Origin: Acidocella aromatica
Lineage (GTDB): Bacteria > Pseudomonadota > Alphaproteobacteria > Acetobacterales > Acetobacteraceae
Direction: 5' to 3'
DNA length: 64,000 bases
Assembly (NCBI RefSeq): GCF_014201825.1
Contig: NZ_JACHFJ010000003.1
Location: 248,001 to 312,000, forward strand
This document shows positions 1-9,486 of this stretch, piece by piece. Below the pieces are notes generated by a model. The model did no database searches. It saw only the letters and a program-made list of their open reading frames with translations, and was not told the origin of the DNA. How positions within the stretch are numbered: position 1 is the stretch's first letter; every line of letters begins with the position of its first letter. The translations under genes and the position numbers were made by a program.

Positions 1-1180
1 CCACCACCAGATCGCCGGCCTTCAGCTCGCCGGTGCGCTTGAGGAACACAGGCGCCGCGATGGAGCAGAGCAGATACACGATGATGAAGCCGTAGGAGGC
101 CAGCGTGCCGTACCAGCCATAGGTGTTGGTCTCAGTCTGGCCGGAGAAGACGGCGCAGACCGCGAAGTTCAGCACCACGCCCACGGTGAGCGCCAGCAGC
201 GGGGTTTTGTGTGTCTTGTGCACCAAGCCCATGGAGTTGTGCACGAACTGGTAGCGCCCGAGCGAGAACAGCATGCGCCCGAACGCGTTGATGGAGGCCA
301 GCGCGCAGGCGAAGGAGGACACGGTGGCGCCGAAATACACCGCGGCGGTGACCCATTTGCCGGACTTGCTGGCGAGGTCGCCGATGGGGGCGGAGGAGCT
401 GCCCAGCGCGGCGGCATCGTCGCCGAAACCCTGGGTGATGGCATAGGCGCAGATGATGAAGAATGTGCCGGAGGAAACGGCCGTCCAGATGATCGCCTTG
501 GGAATGGTGACACCCGGGTTCTTGGTCTCCTTGCCGAGCGAGGCCGCGCTCTCGAAGCCGACGAAGGAGAAGATGCCGAACACGATGGCCTGGGTGATGC
601 CGCCGAAGCTGGCACCCTTCAGGGTGAGCTGCGTGGTGTCCGGGGCGAAATGCGCGTGCGCCAGGGTGACGACGATCACGCCGAGGATGATGGTCATCGA
701 GATCCCCTCCAGCGTGAGGCCTATGCGCGAGGAAATGCGCACGTCACGCGTGGCGAATACCCAGACCAGCACCGAGATGATGAGGTACATCAGGAGGTTG
801 GGGATGGCGAGGGTGATGCCGAGCGAGCTGAAGAAAGTCTTCACGAAGATGGAGGTGGCGATGGTGAGCGCCATGGCGGTGAAGAGATAGGCCGCCAGCA
901 TCGCCCAGCCGGAGAGCACGCCCCAGACGGGACCCAGGCTGCGCGAGACATAGATGAAGAACGACCCCGCGGCGGGGATGCGCCCGGCCAGCTTGGAGAT
1001 GTTGAGCGCCACGATGAACAGCGCCACCGTGCATAGCATGAACACGAACCAAGAGGCGTTGCCCGCCGTGCTGGCAACGACCGCGACCGACAAGGCCGGT
1101 GTGAGCGTGGGCGAGACATTGGCCACCGACTGGCCGAGTGCCTCTATGAACGACAGACTATCCTTGCGTAGCTCAGACAT
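1..1180 (-). CDS. APC-family amino acid permease, C-terminus cut by window edge
   Basis: The reading frame opens with ATG at 1180 (protein begins MSELRKDSLSF) and runs off the window after about 393 codons, so the C-terminus is missing. It has many hydrophobic segments, beginning with a GQSVANVSPTLTPAL stretch and an AGRIPAAGSFFIY stretch typical of the amino acid-polyamine-organocation superfamily. A GITQAIVFGIFSFVGFE segment matches the family's conserved middle region. The expected role is proton-coupled uptake or exchange of an amino acid or amine across the inner membrane; the substrate cannot be read from sequence. A GGGGA ribosome-binding site lies about 8 bases upstream. The gene stands apart from the ntr operon, with 154 bases between them. 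Confidence 0.85.
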   Translation of the reverse strand, partial: MSELRKDSLSFIEALGQSVANVSPTLTPALSVAVVASTAGNASWFVFMLCTVALFIVALNISKLAGRIPAAGSFFIYVSRSLGPVWGVLSGWAMLAAYLFTAMALTIATSIFVKTFFSSLGITLAIPNLLMYLIISVLVWVFATRDVRISSRIGLTLEGISMTIILGVIVVTLAHAHFAPDTTQLTLKGASFGGITQAIVFGIFSFVGFESAASLGKETKNPGVTIPKAIIWTAVSSGTFFIICAYAITQGFGDDAAALGSSSAPIGDLASKSGKWVTAAVYFGATVSSFACALASINAFGRMLFSLGRYQFVHNSMGLVHKTHKTPLLALTVGVVLNFAVCAVFSGQTETNTYGWYGTLASYGFIIVYLLCSIAAPVFLKRTGELKAGDLVV

Positions 1181-1334
1181 AAAAAATCCCCGTGGCTGGC
1201 GAAAAACCACCGAGGACCGGCAAAGTAACCCCTGAACATCACCGGCACGTTACGGCTCCGGCGTCATTTATTTTTCTTTTAGTGCAATAAGTTTTCTTTG
1301 CAAGCAAATTATGGGCAGCGAGGCGGCAGGCGGC

Positions 1335-2732
1335 TCACACCCCGACCTTGTCCTCCGCGCCAATGCCAAGCTGCTTGAGCTTGCGGTGCAGGGCGCTGCG
1401 TTCCATGCCGACGAAATTGGCCGTGCGCGAGATATTGCCGCCAAAACGCAGGAGTTGGGCCTGGAGGTACTGGGTCTCGAACACGTCCCGCGCCTCGCGC
1501 AGCGGCAGGGAAAGCACGTCCGCCGCCAGGTCGATGGCCAGGGCCTGCGGCGCGTGGGAGGAAAGCTCCGTCGGCAGATGCTCGGCATGGAAGTACTCGC
1601 CCGGCTCGTTCGAGCGCATGATCATCAGCCAGTCCATGATGTTGTGCAGCTGGCGGACATTGCCTGGCCAGTCATGGGCTTGCAGCGCGGCCACGGCGTC
1701 CGACGCCAAGGAGCGCGGCGGCAGGCCGGAGATCTCGGCCGCGTGGCGCAGGAAGCTCTCGGCCAAAGTAGGGATGTCCTCGCGCCGCTCGCGCAAGGCG
1801 GGCACGCGTAGCGGCACCACGGCGAGGCGGTAATACAGATCCTCGCGGAAGTCCCCGGCGGTGATTTTCGTCTGCAAATCCCGCGCCGAGGTGGCCAGCA
1901 CGCGGATATCCACCTTCACCCGCGAGGTGCCGCCCACGCGCTCGAAGCTCTGGTCCTGCAGCACGCGGGCGATCTTGCCCTGGGTTTCCAGCGGCAGCTC
2001 GGAGACCTCGTCCAGCAGCAGCGTGCCGCCATGGGCGCGCTCCAGCACGCCGAGCTTGCGCGGGGTGCCGGGGCCTTCAGCACCCGGCTCCACGCCGAAC
2101 AGCTCGCTCTCGAACCGCTCAGGCGCCAGGATGGCGCAGTTCAGCGCCACGAACGGCCCCTCCGCGCGGCGGGACTTGGCGTGGATCATGCGCGCCACTG
2201 TCTCCTTGCCCGCACCTGGCGGGCCGGAGATGAGCACGCGCGAGCCCGTGGGGGCCACTTTCTCGATGGCCGCGCGCAGGCCCGCAATGCCGTTGCCCTC
2301 GCCGATCAGGTTGTTTTCGCCGCCAAAGCGCAGGCGCTTCAGCTCCTCGTTCTCCTGGGTCAGCTTCGCCGCCTCCAGCGCGCGCTTGACCACCAGCAGC
2401 AGCCGGTCGGAGTTGAAGGGTTTCTCGATGAAGTCGTAGGCGCCGCGCTGGATCGCCGCGACAGCGGTTTCGATGGTCCCGTGCCCCGATATCATCACCA
2501 CCGGCACGCGCGGCTCCTCTTGGTGGAATGCCTCCAGAATGCCGATGCCATCCAGCTTCGAGCCTTGCAGCCAGACGTCGAGGATCACCAGATTTGGCCG
2601 GCGCGCGCGGTAGGCGGCCAGGGCATCGTCGGAATTTCCGGCGCTGCGGGCTTCGTAGCCCTCGTCGCGCAGAATCGCTTCGACCAGCATCCGGATATCC
2701 GGCTCGTCATCCACGATCAGTATTTCGGTCAT
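1335..2732 (-). CDS. ntrX: NtrX, response regulator of the NtrY/NtrX two-component system
   Basis: This 465-residue protein has a receiver domain (acidic pocket D8-D9, phospho-acceptor about D52 in LVILDVW), a central AAA+ domain with Walker A GPPGAGKE and a GGTLLLDEV Walker B region, and a C-terminal Fis-type helix-turn-helix (NISRTANFVGMERSALHRKL). The sigma-54 contact loop GAFTGA is absent: the equivalent segment reads GVEPGAEGPGTPRKLG. As known for alphaproteobacterial NtrX, it probably does not remodel sigma-54 polymerase in the classical way. It is the last gene of the operon, its start overlapping the ntrY stop by four bases. NtrY is the expected partner in nitrogen, redox or cell-envelope control. 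Confidence 0.93.
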   Translation of the reverse strand: MTEILIVDDEPDIRMLVEAILRDEGYEARSAGNSDDALAAYRARRPNLVILDVWLQGSKLDGIGILEAFHQEEPRVPVVMISGHGTIETAVAAIQRGAYDFIEKPFNSDRLLLVVKRALEAAKLTQENEELKRLRFGGENNLIGEGNGIAGLRAAIEKVAPTGSRVLISGPPGAGKETVARMIHAKSRRAEGPFVALNCAILAPERFESELFGVEPGAEGPGTPRKLGVLERAHGGTLLLDEVSELPLETQGKIARVLQDQSFERVGGTSRVKVDIRVLATSARDLQTKITAGDFREDLYYRLAVVPLRVPALRERREDIPTLAESFLRHAAEISGLPPRSLASDAVAALQAHDWPGNVRQLHNIMDWLMIMRSNEPGEYFHAEHLPTELSSHAPQALAIDLAADVLSLPLREARDVFETQYLQAQLLRFGGNISRTANFVGMERSALHRKLKQLGIGAEDKVGV

Positions 2733-4660
2733 TCCGCCGGCAACTCCCTCACATCATCCATCGCCGCAGTTTCGGCTAGCTTTGGCAGGCTCAACGACAC
2801 TTCCGCCCCAACCCCGCCAGGGGCAGGTTTCAGCTCCAGCCGCCCACCATGGTCCTCCATGATCTTGGCGACAATGGCAAGGCCGAGTCCGGTGCCCTTG
2901 GGCTTGTGGGTTACATAGGGTTCAGCCAGCCGGGCGTGGTCCGTATCCGGCAGGCCGACGCCGTCATCTGTCACGCTGAACACCGCCATGCGGCCCTCGG
3001 CGCGCAGGCGCAGCGAGACGTGTTTCGCCCCCTCGCGCATCCCCACGGCGTCCGCCGCGTTTTGCAGCAAATTGGTCAACGCCTGGCCAAGCAAACGCCG
3101 GTCGCACACCGCTCGCAGGGGCTCCTCGATGATGACCTCCCACTCGATCTGCGGATGGGCGACGCGTTGCAGCACCATGGCCTCGCGGGCGATGCGCTCC
3201 AGGGATTCGGGGTGCATCACCGGGGCGGGCATGCGGGCGAAGGAGGAGAACTCGTCCACCATGCGCCCGATATCCCCGACATGGCGCACGATGGTCTCGG
3301 CGCATTGGGTGAAGCTCTCGGGGTCGGAGGTGATCTCCTTGGCGAAGCGGCGCTTGAGCCGCTCAGCCGAGAGCTGGATGGGGGTGAGGGGGTTCTTGAT
3401 CTCGTGCGCGATGCGCCGGGCGACATCCGCCCAGGCCGCCTTGCGCTGTGCCGCCATCAATTCCGTCACGTCGTCGAAGGTCACGATAAACCCATCCGGC
3501 ACCCCTGAATTCATCTCCGCGCCGATGCGCACCAGCAACACACGTTTCTGCATGGCGAGGCCATGCTCGACCTGCGCCGTGGCGGGGCGTTCGGGCTGGG
3601 CCATCACCGCGGCGATGAGGGGGGCGAATTCGGGCACAACCTCGGCCAGATTCCGGCCAATTTGGGGTACGAGGTCGAGTCGAAGCAATTCAGAAGCGGC
3701 ACGGTTGGGCAGTTCCACGCGGCCTTTCTTGTCCAGCCCGATCACGCCCGCCGAAACACCGTCCAGCACCGTGGCGGTGAAGCGGCGACGTTCGTCCAAC
3801 TGGTTGTTCACGTCCAGCAGCTCGCTGCGCTGGGCGGCGAGCTGGGCGGTCATGCGGTTGAAGGCGCGGGAGAGCCCGGCCACTTCGTCGCCGGTGGCGG
3901 TTTCAGGCACGCGCACGGCGAGGTCGCCATCGCGCACCTTCTCGGCGGCGCGGATGAGATGGCCAATCGGCTTGGCGATCTGGTTGGCGATAACGAGGCC
4001 GAAGCCGATGAGAGCCGAGAGCACCAGCAGCGCCAGCACCGCGATGATGAGCGCGAAGGAGACTTCCAGGCTGGCGCGGTTCTTGGCCAGGCGCTGATAC
4101 TCCGCCACCGCTTCTTGCGTCTTGTTCACATGGTCGAGGATCGCGGGGTCTACCGGCTTCTCGATCATCAGCATCATCGGCGGCGTCATGTCGAGCTTGA
4201 TGACCGCCTGCTCCACCGTGGTGCCCGGCGGGCTGATCACCGGCACCTGCCCGGTGCTGGCCTGGGCGATGGTGCGGTTGTCCGGCACCGTGGCCGCCAT
4301 GCCGGCGAACAACCCGGCGGAGGCCACGATCTCGCCGTTCAGCGGTTCGAAGATCACCGCCTGGGTCAGCCCCCGCACCGTGGCCTGGGTAACGAGGTAG
4401 GAGGCGAACTCATTGGGGTTGCCGAAGAACACCGAGCCGCCCTGCGAGAGGTCGTTGGCCATTGCCAAAGCGTCGAGCCGGATGTCGTTGTTGTGCTCTT
4501 CGAGATAGCCCTGGGCGACCTGATTACTCTCGTCCAGTGCCGTTTGCACACGCTGGTTGAACCAGGCCTGGATGCCGAAATTGAAGAATACGATGGCGAA
4601 CACCGCCACCACGATGGCCGGCACCGCCGCCACGCCGCCGAATAGGAGGGCAAGACGCAC
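2729..4660 (-). CDS. ntrY: NtrY sensor histidine kinase, main open frame (N-terminus displaced by frameshift)
   Basis: This 643-residue frame carries most of NtrY: a transmembrane segment at its start, a periplasmic sensor stretch, a second transmembrane segment (about residues 205-230), a HAMP domain (IANQIAKPIGHLIRAAE), a PAS domain, the dimerisation/phospho-acceptor helix (RRIAHEIKNPLTPIQLSAERL) and the ATPase domain (NLLQNAADAV, DDGVGLP, GTGLGLAIV). It starts with GTG mid-protein. The usual first two transmembrane helices are encoded just upstream in another frame (4680-4970), and one surplus G in the 4672-4685 region separates the halves. Rejoined, the protein would be about 747 residues, normal for NtrY. 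Either a real null or truncated allele or a sequencing error explains this. Confidence 0.9.
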   Translation of the reverse strand: MRLALLFGGVAAVPAIVVAVFAIVFFNFGIQAWFNQRVQTALDESNQVAQGYLEEHNNDIRLDALAMANDLSQGGSVFFGNPNEFASYLVTQATVRGLTQAVIFEPLNGEIVASAGLFAGMAATVPDNRTIAQASTGQVPVISPPGTTVEQAVIKLDMTPPMMLMIEKPVDPAILDHVNKTQEAVAEYQRLAKNRASLEVSFALIIAVLALLVLSALIGFGLVIANQIAKPIGHLIRAAEKVRDGDLAVRVPETATGDEVAGLSRAFNRMTAQLAAQRSELLDVNNQLDERRRFTATVLDGVSAGVIGLDKKGRVELPNRAASELLRLDLVPQIGRNLAEVVPEFAPLIAAVMAQPERPATAQVEHGLAMQKRVLLVRIGAEMNSGVPDGFIVTFDDVTELMAAQRKAAWADVARRIAHEIKNPLTPIQLSAERLKRRFAKEITSDPESFTQCAETIVRHVGDIGRMVDEFSSFARMPAPVMHPESLERIAREAMVLQRVAHPQIEWEVIIEEPLRAVCDRRLLGQALTNLLQNAADAVGMREGAKHVSLRLRAEGRMAVFSVTDDGVGLPDTDHARLAEPYVTHKPKGTGLGLAIVAKIMEDHGGRLELKPAPGGVGAEVSLSLPKLAETAAMDDVRELPAE

Positions 4661-4970
4661 ATGCAGCCGCGCCCCCCGCAGCCCCGCGCCGGTGCTCCAG
4701 CAGGATGCGCGTGACGCGCCCGGCCAGCACCACGATGAGCATCAGCAGCGCGGCGAAATCGGCGATGATCATGCCCACCGCCACGCCGGAATGTACCGAG
4801 AGCTTCACCCGTCCGGCCAATATGCCGAACGAGGCCAGCCCAAGCAGCAGCGCCGTGGATGCAACCAAGAGCGTGGAGACGCGCCCGAGCATCAGATCCA
4901 CTACATAGGCCCAGCCGGAACGGGGCGGAATGTCGTCGCCGCCCGGGGCCTCGGGCTCAGCTGCGGCCAA
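4524..4970 (-). pseudogene. ntrY: N-terminal fragment of NtrY, out of frame with the kinase body
   Basis: The first ~97 codons, from a TTG start at 4970, encode two membrane helices (VSTLLVASTALLLGLASFGI and GMIIADFAALLMLIVVLAG) followed by RVTRILLEHRRGAAGG, the membrane-exit motif expected just before RLHVRLALLFGG of the downstream frame. After a run of six Gs (read on the minus strand; plus-strand 4672-4677) and a nearby run of four (4682-4685) the frame goes off into a non-homologous tail. Removing one G from either run restores a standard NtrY. The TTG start has a GGGGTGAG ribosome-binding site and lies 6 bases after the ntrC stop. No ATG is available in that gap. Confidence 0.85.
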
Positions 4971-4976
4971 GGCGGC

Positions 4977-6437
4977 TCACCCCACCCGGCGCTGCACGCC
5001 GATGCCGTGCTCGCGGATTTTTTTGCGCAACGTATTGCGGTTCAACCCGAGCAGGGCGGCGGCGCGGATCTGGTTGCCGCGGGTTTCGGCCAGCGTCATG
5101 CGGATGAGTGGGCGTTCCAGCTCGGCCAGGGCGCGCTCGTACAGCACGCCCTCCTCGCCGGATTCGCGGATGGCTGCCAGCAGCCGGGCGATATGGCGTT
5201 CGACCACGGTGGTCATGCTGTCCGCATCGTCGGAGGCGGGAATGGAGGCGGGTTCCTCGGCCACGCTGTAATCGGCCAGCTCCTGCGCCACGATCTCCTC
5301 GGTGATCACCGGCTGCGGCACCAGGGCGGCGAGGCGGCGGATCAGATTCTCCAGCTCGCGCACATTGCCCGGCCAGCGATAGGCCGAGAGCAGCGCCATG
5401 GCGGCGGGGTCGATGGTCTTGGTGGGCAGCCCCTCGGCCTGCGCCTTGTTGAGGAAATGCTGGGCCAGGACGGGGATGTCGTCCGGCCGCTCGCGCAAGG
5501 GCGGCAGGCGGATGGGCACGACGTTGAGGCGGTAGAACAGATCCTCGCGGAACTGGCCGGAGCGGATCAGCGCGCGCAGGTCGCGGTGGGTGGCGGCGAT
5601 GATGCGGGCATTGGCGCGGATCGGCTGGCGGCCGCCCACGGTGGTGTATTCGCCCTCCTGCAGCACGCGCAGCAGGCGGGTCTGGGCCTCGGGCGGCATG
5701 TCGCCGATTTCATCCAGGAACAGCGTACCCCCGGCGGCCTGCTCAAAGCGCCCGACATGGCGGTTGGTGGCCCCGGTGAAGGCCCCGCGCTCATGCCCGA
5801 ACAGCTCGGACTCGATCAGCTCGCGCGGGATGGCGGCCATGTTGATGGCCACGAACGGCCCTTGGCGGCGGCGGCCGTAATCGTGCAGGGCGCGCGCCAC
5901 CAGCTCCTTGCCCGCGCCGGATTCGCCGTTGATCATCACGGTGAGGTCGGTGGTCGTGAGTCGGGCGATGATGCGGTAGATTTCCTGCATGGCGGGCGAG
6001 CGGCCGATCAGCGGCAGCGTCTCCTCCTCGCTCGGTTCCACCGCCTTGGCCTGGGCGGCCAGGGAAATGGGCTGCTTCATCGCGCGATCCACCACGGCGA
6101 GCAGGTCGGCGAGGTCGAACGGCTTGGGCAGATACTCGAACGCGCCGCGCTGTGTGGCCTGCACGGCGGTGGTGAGCGTGCTCTGCGCGCTCATCACGAT
6201 TACCGGCAACTCCGGGCGGATGCGGCGGATGCGCGGGATCAGGTCCAGCCCGTTCTCGTCGGGCATGATGACATCGGTGATGACGACATCGCCTTCGCCA
6301 TCCTCCACCCAGCGCCAGAGCGTGGCGGCGGAGGAGGTGGCGCGCACCTGATAGCCCGCGCGGCCCAGCGCCTGGGTCAGCACGGTGCGGATCGAACGGT
6401 CGTCGTCTGCGACGAGGATGGTCGGCAAAGTGGTCAT
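4977..6437 (-). CDS. ntrC: NtrC, sigma-54-dependent nitrogen response regulator
   Basis: At 486 residues this is a full-length NtrC. The receiver domain has D11-D13 and phospho-acceptor about D55 (VVITDVIMP). The AAA+ domain shows Walker A GESGAGKE, an intact sigma-54 contact motif GAFTGA and [13 protein letters not shown]. The C-terminus is a Fis-like helix-turn-helix ([17 protein letters not shown]). Phosphorylated by NtrB under nitrogen limitation, it activates sigma-54 promoters such as glnA and nitrogen-uptake genes. It lies between ntrB (7-base gap) and ntrY (6-base gap) in one operon. The intact GAFTGA contrasts with NtrX two genes downstream. Confidence 0.96.
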   Translation of the reverse strand: MTTLPTILVADDDRSIRTVLTQALGRAGYQVRATSSAATLWRWVEDGEGDVVITDVIMPDENGLDLIPRIRRIRPELPVIVMSAQSTLTTAVQATQRGAFEYLPKPFDLADLLAVVDRAMKQPISLAAQAKAVEPSEEETLPLIGRSPAMQEIYRIIARLTTTDLTVMINGESGAGKELVARALHDYGRRRQGPFVAINMAAIPRELIESELFGHERGAFTGATNRHVGRFEQAAGGTLFLDEIGDMPPEAQTRLLRVLQEGEYTTVGGRQPIRANARIIAATHRDLRALIRSGQFREDLFYRLNVVPIRLPPLRERPDDIPVLAQHFLNKAQAEGLPTKTIDPAAMALLSAYRWPGNVRELENLIRRLAALVPQPVITEEIVAQELADYSVAEEPASIPASDDADSMTTVVERHIARLLAAIRESGEEGVLYERALAELERPLIRMTLAETRGNQIRAAALLGLNRNTLRKKIREHGIGVQRRVG

Positions 6438-6444
6438 GATTTAT

Positions 6445-7584
6445 TCAGGTGCTTTCGTTCGGGTCTTCGTACACCGGCAGATGGATGCGGAATTCCGTGC
6501 GGCCCGGGCGGCTATCCACGTCGATCAGCCCGCCATGGTCAGCGACGATCTTGGCGACCAGCGCCAAGCCAAGGCCTGACCCCGCCGCCTTGGTGGAGAC
6601 GAAGGGCTCGAACAGGTGGCGGCGGATATCCTCGGGGATGCCGGGGCCGTTATCGCGCACGGAGACGAAGATGGGTAGGTTGGGGCGCGAGCGCCCGGCG
6701 GAGGCCGAGAGACGCACGCCATGCTGGAAGCCGGTGGTGAGATGGATCTCGCCATCCTGGCGGTCGGCGCCGGCAATGGCCTCGGCGGCGTTCTTGATGA
6801 GGTTGAGCAGGACCTGAATGAGCTGGTCGCGGTTGCCCAGCACATGCGGCAGAGAGGGGTCGTAGCTCTCGATGAACTTGATCCGTGTGGCGAAGCCGCT
6901 GCCGGAGAGTTTGCGCACATGCTCCAGCACGCGGTGGATGTTCACGCTCTGGCGTTCCAGCTTCTTCTCGCCGAAAGTCTCCATGCGCTCCACCATGGCG
7001 CGGATGCGGTCGGCCTCGTCGCGGATCAGCACGGCGAGCTCGCGGTCGCTCGGCGGGGCGCTCATTTCCAGCAGCTGGGCGGCGCCACGGATGCCCGAAA
7101 GCGGGTTCTTCACCTCATGCGCCAGAATCGCCGCCATGCCTGTGATGCTGCGGGCTGCGTTGCGGGCGGACATCTGCTGGTCCAGCGCCAGGGCGGCGGA
7201 TTCGTCCTGCAGGGTAAGGGCGACATAGCCGGGCTTTTCGAGCATCGGCGCGGCGTGGACCGAGCAGCCGCGCCGGGTGAGGCGCGGGCCCTCGATGGTG
7301 AGGTTATGCTCGGCGATGCTGACCCCGGCCCCGCGCGTGCGCTCCAGCATCAGGAAGATGGGATGGTCGGCGGGCAGGATGTCGGATAGCGGGGTATGCA
7401 GCAGCAGGGCCTTGGAGGCGCCGAAGAACTCCTCCGCCGCGTAGTTCAGGGCGGCGAACATGTCGTGCTCGTCCAGCACCGCCACGGCGATGGGCAGGGT
7501 CTCCAGGATCTGCGAGGGGTCCAGCGGCGGGCGGGGCTGTGCGCCGCGCTTGCCCAGACCAAAGGCCTTGCGCAGGCCGCTCAT
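6445..7584 (-). CDS. ntrB: NtrB, nitrogen regulation sensor histidine kinase/phosphatase
   Basis: This 379-residue soluble kinase has no membrane segments. An N-terminal PAS domain (about residues 25-130) precedes the H-box [21 protein letters not shown] and the ATPase domain with the N-box [13 protein letters not shown]1 DNGPGIPED and G2 GSGLGLALV. NtrB reads nitrogen status through PII protein and phosphorylates or dephosphorylates NtrC. Its ATG overlaps the dusB stop (ATGA-type), indicating translational coupling in dusB-ntrBCYX. Confidence 0.95.
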   Translation of the reverse strand: MSGLRKAFGLGKRGAQPRPPLDPSQILETLPIAVAVLDEHDMFAALNYAAEEFFGASKALLLHTPLSDILPADHPIFLMLERTRGAGVSIAEHNLTIEGPRLTRRGCSVHAAPMLEKPGYVALTLQDESAALALDQQMSARNAARSITGMAAILAHEVKNPLSGIRGAAQLLEMSAPPSDRELAVLIRDEADRIRAMVERMETFGEKKLERQSVNIHRVLEHVRKLSGSGFATRIKFIESYDPSLPHVLGNRDQLIQVLLNLIKNAAEAIAGADRQDGEIHLTTGFQHGVRLSASAGRSRPNLPIFVSVRDNGPGIPEDIRRHLFEPFVSTKAAGSGLGLALVAKIVADHGGLIDVDSRPGRTEFRIHLPVYEDPNEST

Positions 7585-8672
7585 GCGGCGCAGGCCTGGG
7601 CGTAGGCGGCTGTTTCCTCGCCAGAGGGGGCGGTTTCATCCTGGCGGACGAAGCCCTGCTCGATCAGCGGGTCGTAGAACTCGTCGATCAGCGCTTCCAC
7701 GGCGGGGCCGTTATCCAGCCGGTTCATGGCGGCGCGGAAGGCGGCGGAGCCGCGCAGCCCGTGGCTGTACCAGGCGACATGCTTGCGCGCGAGGCGCACG
7801 CCGCCCTTCTCACCGAAATGCTCGCGGATGGAACGGTAGTGGCGCAGCAGGATCTGCTTCTGCGTGGCGAGGTCCGGCGGGGCGGTGAGCTGGCCGGTGG
7901 TGAGATAGTCGATGACCTGTTGCAGGAACCAGGGGCGGCCATAGGAGCCGCGCCCGATCATCACGCCGTCGGCCCCGGAGCGGCGCAGCGCCTCCTCGGC
8001 CTTGGCCTCGGTGGTGATGTCGCCATTGACGATGACGGGCAGCTTCACCGCCTCCTTCACGGAGCGCACGAAATCCCAGTTGGCCACGCCCTCGTAGAAT
8101 TGCTGGCGGGTACGGCCATGCACGGTGATGAGGGTGATGCCGGATTCTTCGGCAATGCGCGCCAGAGTGGGGGCGTTCAGGCTGTTATGGTCCCAGCCCA
8201 TGCGCATCTTCAGGGTCACCGGCACGTCCACGGCGCGGGCGGTGGCCTCCAGGATGCGGCCGGCGAGAACCTCGTCGCGCATCAGGGCGGAGCCGGCCGA
8301 CTGGCCGATCGCCACTTTTTTCACCGGGCAACCGAAATTGATGTCCACGAGATCCGCTCCCAGCCCAACGGCGATCTTCGCCGCTTCGGCCATGGCCTCT
8401 GGCTCGCAGCCCGCGAGTTGCACCGAGGACGGGCCGCCGCCCGCCACAACCTCGGCCATGCGTAATGTATTGCGGTTTTCCCGTACCATGGCCCAGGAGG
8501 CGATCATTTCCGAAACCACCAGCCCGGCACCCATCTCTTTCACCAGGGCGCGGAAGGGCAGGTCCGTAACGCCGGAGAGCGGCGCCAGGATGACCGGGTG
8601 TTGCAGCGTGACCTGCCGGGGCCCGGTGCCGAGCGTGACCGGCTGGATCAGGGGTTGCGTGGAAATGCTCAT
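7581..8672 (-). CDS. dusB: tRNA-dihydrouridine synthase DusB (NifR3)
   Basis: This 363-residue FMN enzyme of the Dus family reduces specific uridines in the tRNA D-loop. Visible motifs are the N-terminal [12 protein letters not shown], the active-site region [10 protein letters not shown] with its conserved cysteine, the GSALMRDE segment, [13 protein letters not shown] and the FMN-phosphate site [16 protein letters not shown]. The gene was first named nifR3 because it heads the ntrBC operon in purple bacteria; the same arrangement is seen here. It is the first gene of the five-gene ntr operon and is transcribed divergently from ispF. Confidence 0.96.
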   Translation of the reverse strand: MSISTQPLIQPVTLGTGPRQVTLQHPVILAPLSGVTDLPFRALVKEMGAGLVVSEMIASWAMVRENRNTLRMAEVVAGGGPSSVQLAGCEPEAMAEAAKIAVGLGADLVDINFGCPVKKVAIGQSAGSALMRDEVLAGRILEATARAVDVPVTLKMRMGWDHNSLNAPTLARIAEESGITLITVHGRTRQQFYEGVANWDFVRSVKEAVKLPVIVNGDITTEAKAEEALRRSGADGVMIGRGSYGRPWFLQQVIDYLTTGQLTAPPDLATQKQILLRHYRSIREHFGEKGGVRLARKHVAWYSHGLRGSAAFRAAMNRLDNGPAVEALIDEFYDPLIEQGFVRQDETAPSGEETAAYAQACAA

Positions 8673-8787
8673 GATTTGTGCAAATTACCGTCCGGCGCTG
8701 CCACTTGCAATGACCACGTCGCACAAAGGTTGACGGTTCGGCGCCAGACCGTACATCTCGGCCCGGTAAAACATGGAGCAGTACAGC

Positions 8788-9267
8788 ATGATTCCCCGCA
8801 TCGGCACCGGTTTCGACGTTCACGCCATGGCGGAGGGCCGCAAGATGATCATTTGCGGTATCGAAGTGCCACATGAGAAGGGCTTGGCCGGGCACTCGGA
8901 TGCCGATGTCGGTATCCATGCGCTGTGCGACGCGATTTACGGCGCGCTGGCGGAAGGCGATATCGGCCGGCACTTCCCGCCCTCCGAGGAGAACTGGAAA
9001 GACGCGGATTCCGCCCGGTTCCTGCGCCATGCGGCCGAGCGCATCGCCGCGCGCGGCGGCCAGTTGGCCAATGCCGACATCACCATCATCTGCGAACGCC
9101 CCAAGATCACCCCGCATGCCCCCGCCATGCGCGCGCGCCTCGCGGAGCTGCTGGGGGTGGATGTCGGGCTGATCTCGGTGAAGGCGACCACAACGGAGAA
9201 GCTGGGCTTTACCGGGCGTGGCGAGGGCATCGCGGCGCAGGCCGCCGTGATTGTGCTGGTGCCCTGA
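8788..9267 (+). CDS. ispF: IspF, 2-C-methyl-D-erythritol 2,4-cyclodiphosphate synthase
   Basis: IspF cyclises CDP-methylerythritol 2-phosphate in the MEP isoprenoid pathway. The protein is about 159 residues from ATG 8788, which is preceded by GGAG at a 9-base spacing; an in-frame ATG at 8773 lacks such a site. Metal-binding and family motifs are [28 protein letters not shown] and, near the C-terminus, [19 protein letters not shown]. Many alphaproteobacteria carry an IspD-IspF fusion at this place beside dusB-ntrBC. Here IspF stands alone and no ispD is in the window. Confidence 0.95.
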   Translation: MIPRIGTGFDVHAMAEGRKMIICGIEVPHEKGLAGHSDADVGIHALCDAIYGALAEGDIGRHFPPSEENWKDADSARFLRHAAERIAARGGQLANADITIICERPKITPHAPAMRARLAELLGVDVGLISVKATTTEKLGFTGRGEGIAAQAAVIVLVP

Positions 9268-9399
9268 AACATCGTGCATGGCTGAAAGCGGTGCCGAAAT
9301 GGTTAGTGAACGAAAGTACACGAGCCCTGCAAAACGGCATTGCTGCACTGCGTGATCATATCTGCCTCAGGTGAGCGGGCCTAAAGTATATACTCGGCC

Positions 9400-9482
9400 A
9401 TAGGATGAGTTACCTCTCCTATTTTTTCTTGGACGTTTCCTCCCTAAACTTGGCGGTGCTTTATAGCACCGCCTTTTTTTTT
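9400..9482 (+). ncRNA. Candidate small trans-acting RNA, suhB/AbcR-like
   Basis: An 83-base unit without coding potential shows the layout of a regulatory sRNA. A TATACT box at 9389-9394 would place the start near 9400. The 5' hairpin pairs ATAGGA (9400-9405) with TCCTAT (9417-9422) and GAG with CTC inside. A U-rich single-stranded stretch follows with GGACGTTTCCTCCC, containing an anti-Shine-Dalgarno CCUCCC. It ends in a perfect 8-bp terminator stem. From memory this resembles the alphaproteobacterial suhB/AbcR (alpha-r15) sRNAs that target ABC-transporter mRNAs; a covariance search was not possible. No convincing -35 box was seen. Confidence 0.55.
9452..9482 (+). terminator. Rho-independent terminator of the candidate sRNA
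   Basis: GGCGGTGC (9452-9459) pairs perfectly with GCACCGCC (9466-9473) around a six-base loop and is followed by nine Ts. It points rightward. The nearest upstream plus-strand gene, ispF, ends 185 bases earlier, so the terminator more likely belongs to the RNA starting near 9400. Confidence 0.9.
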
Positions 9483-9486
9483 GTTT

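Noticed and set aside
4557-6740. A 727-codon plus-strand frame opposite ntrC and parts of ntrY and ntrB
   Set aside because: It spans several real genes on the other strand and shows no domain pattern; codon-bias shadow.
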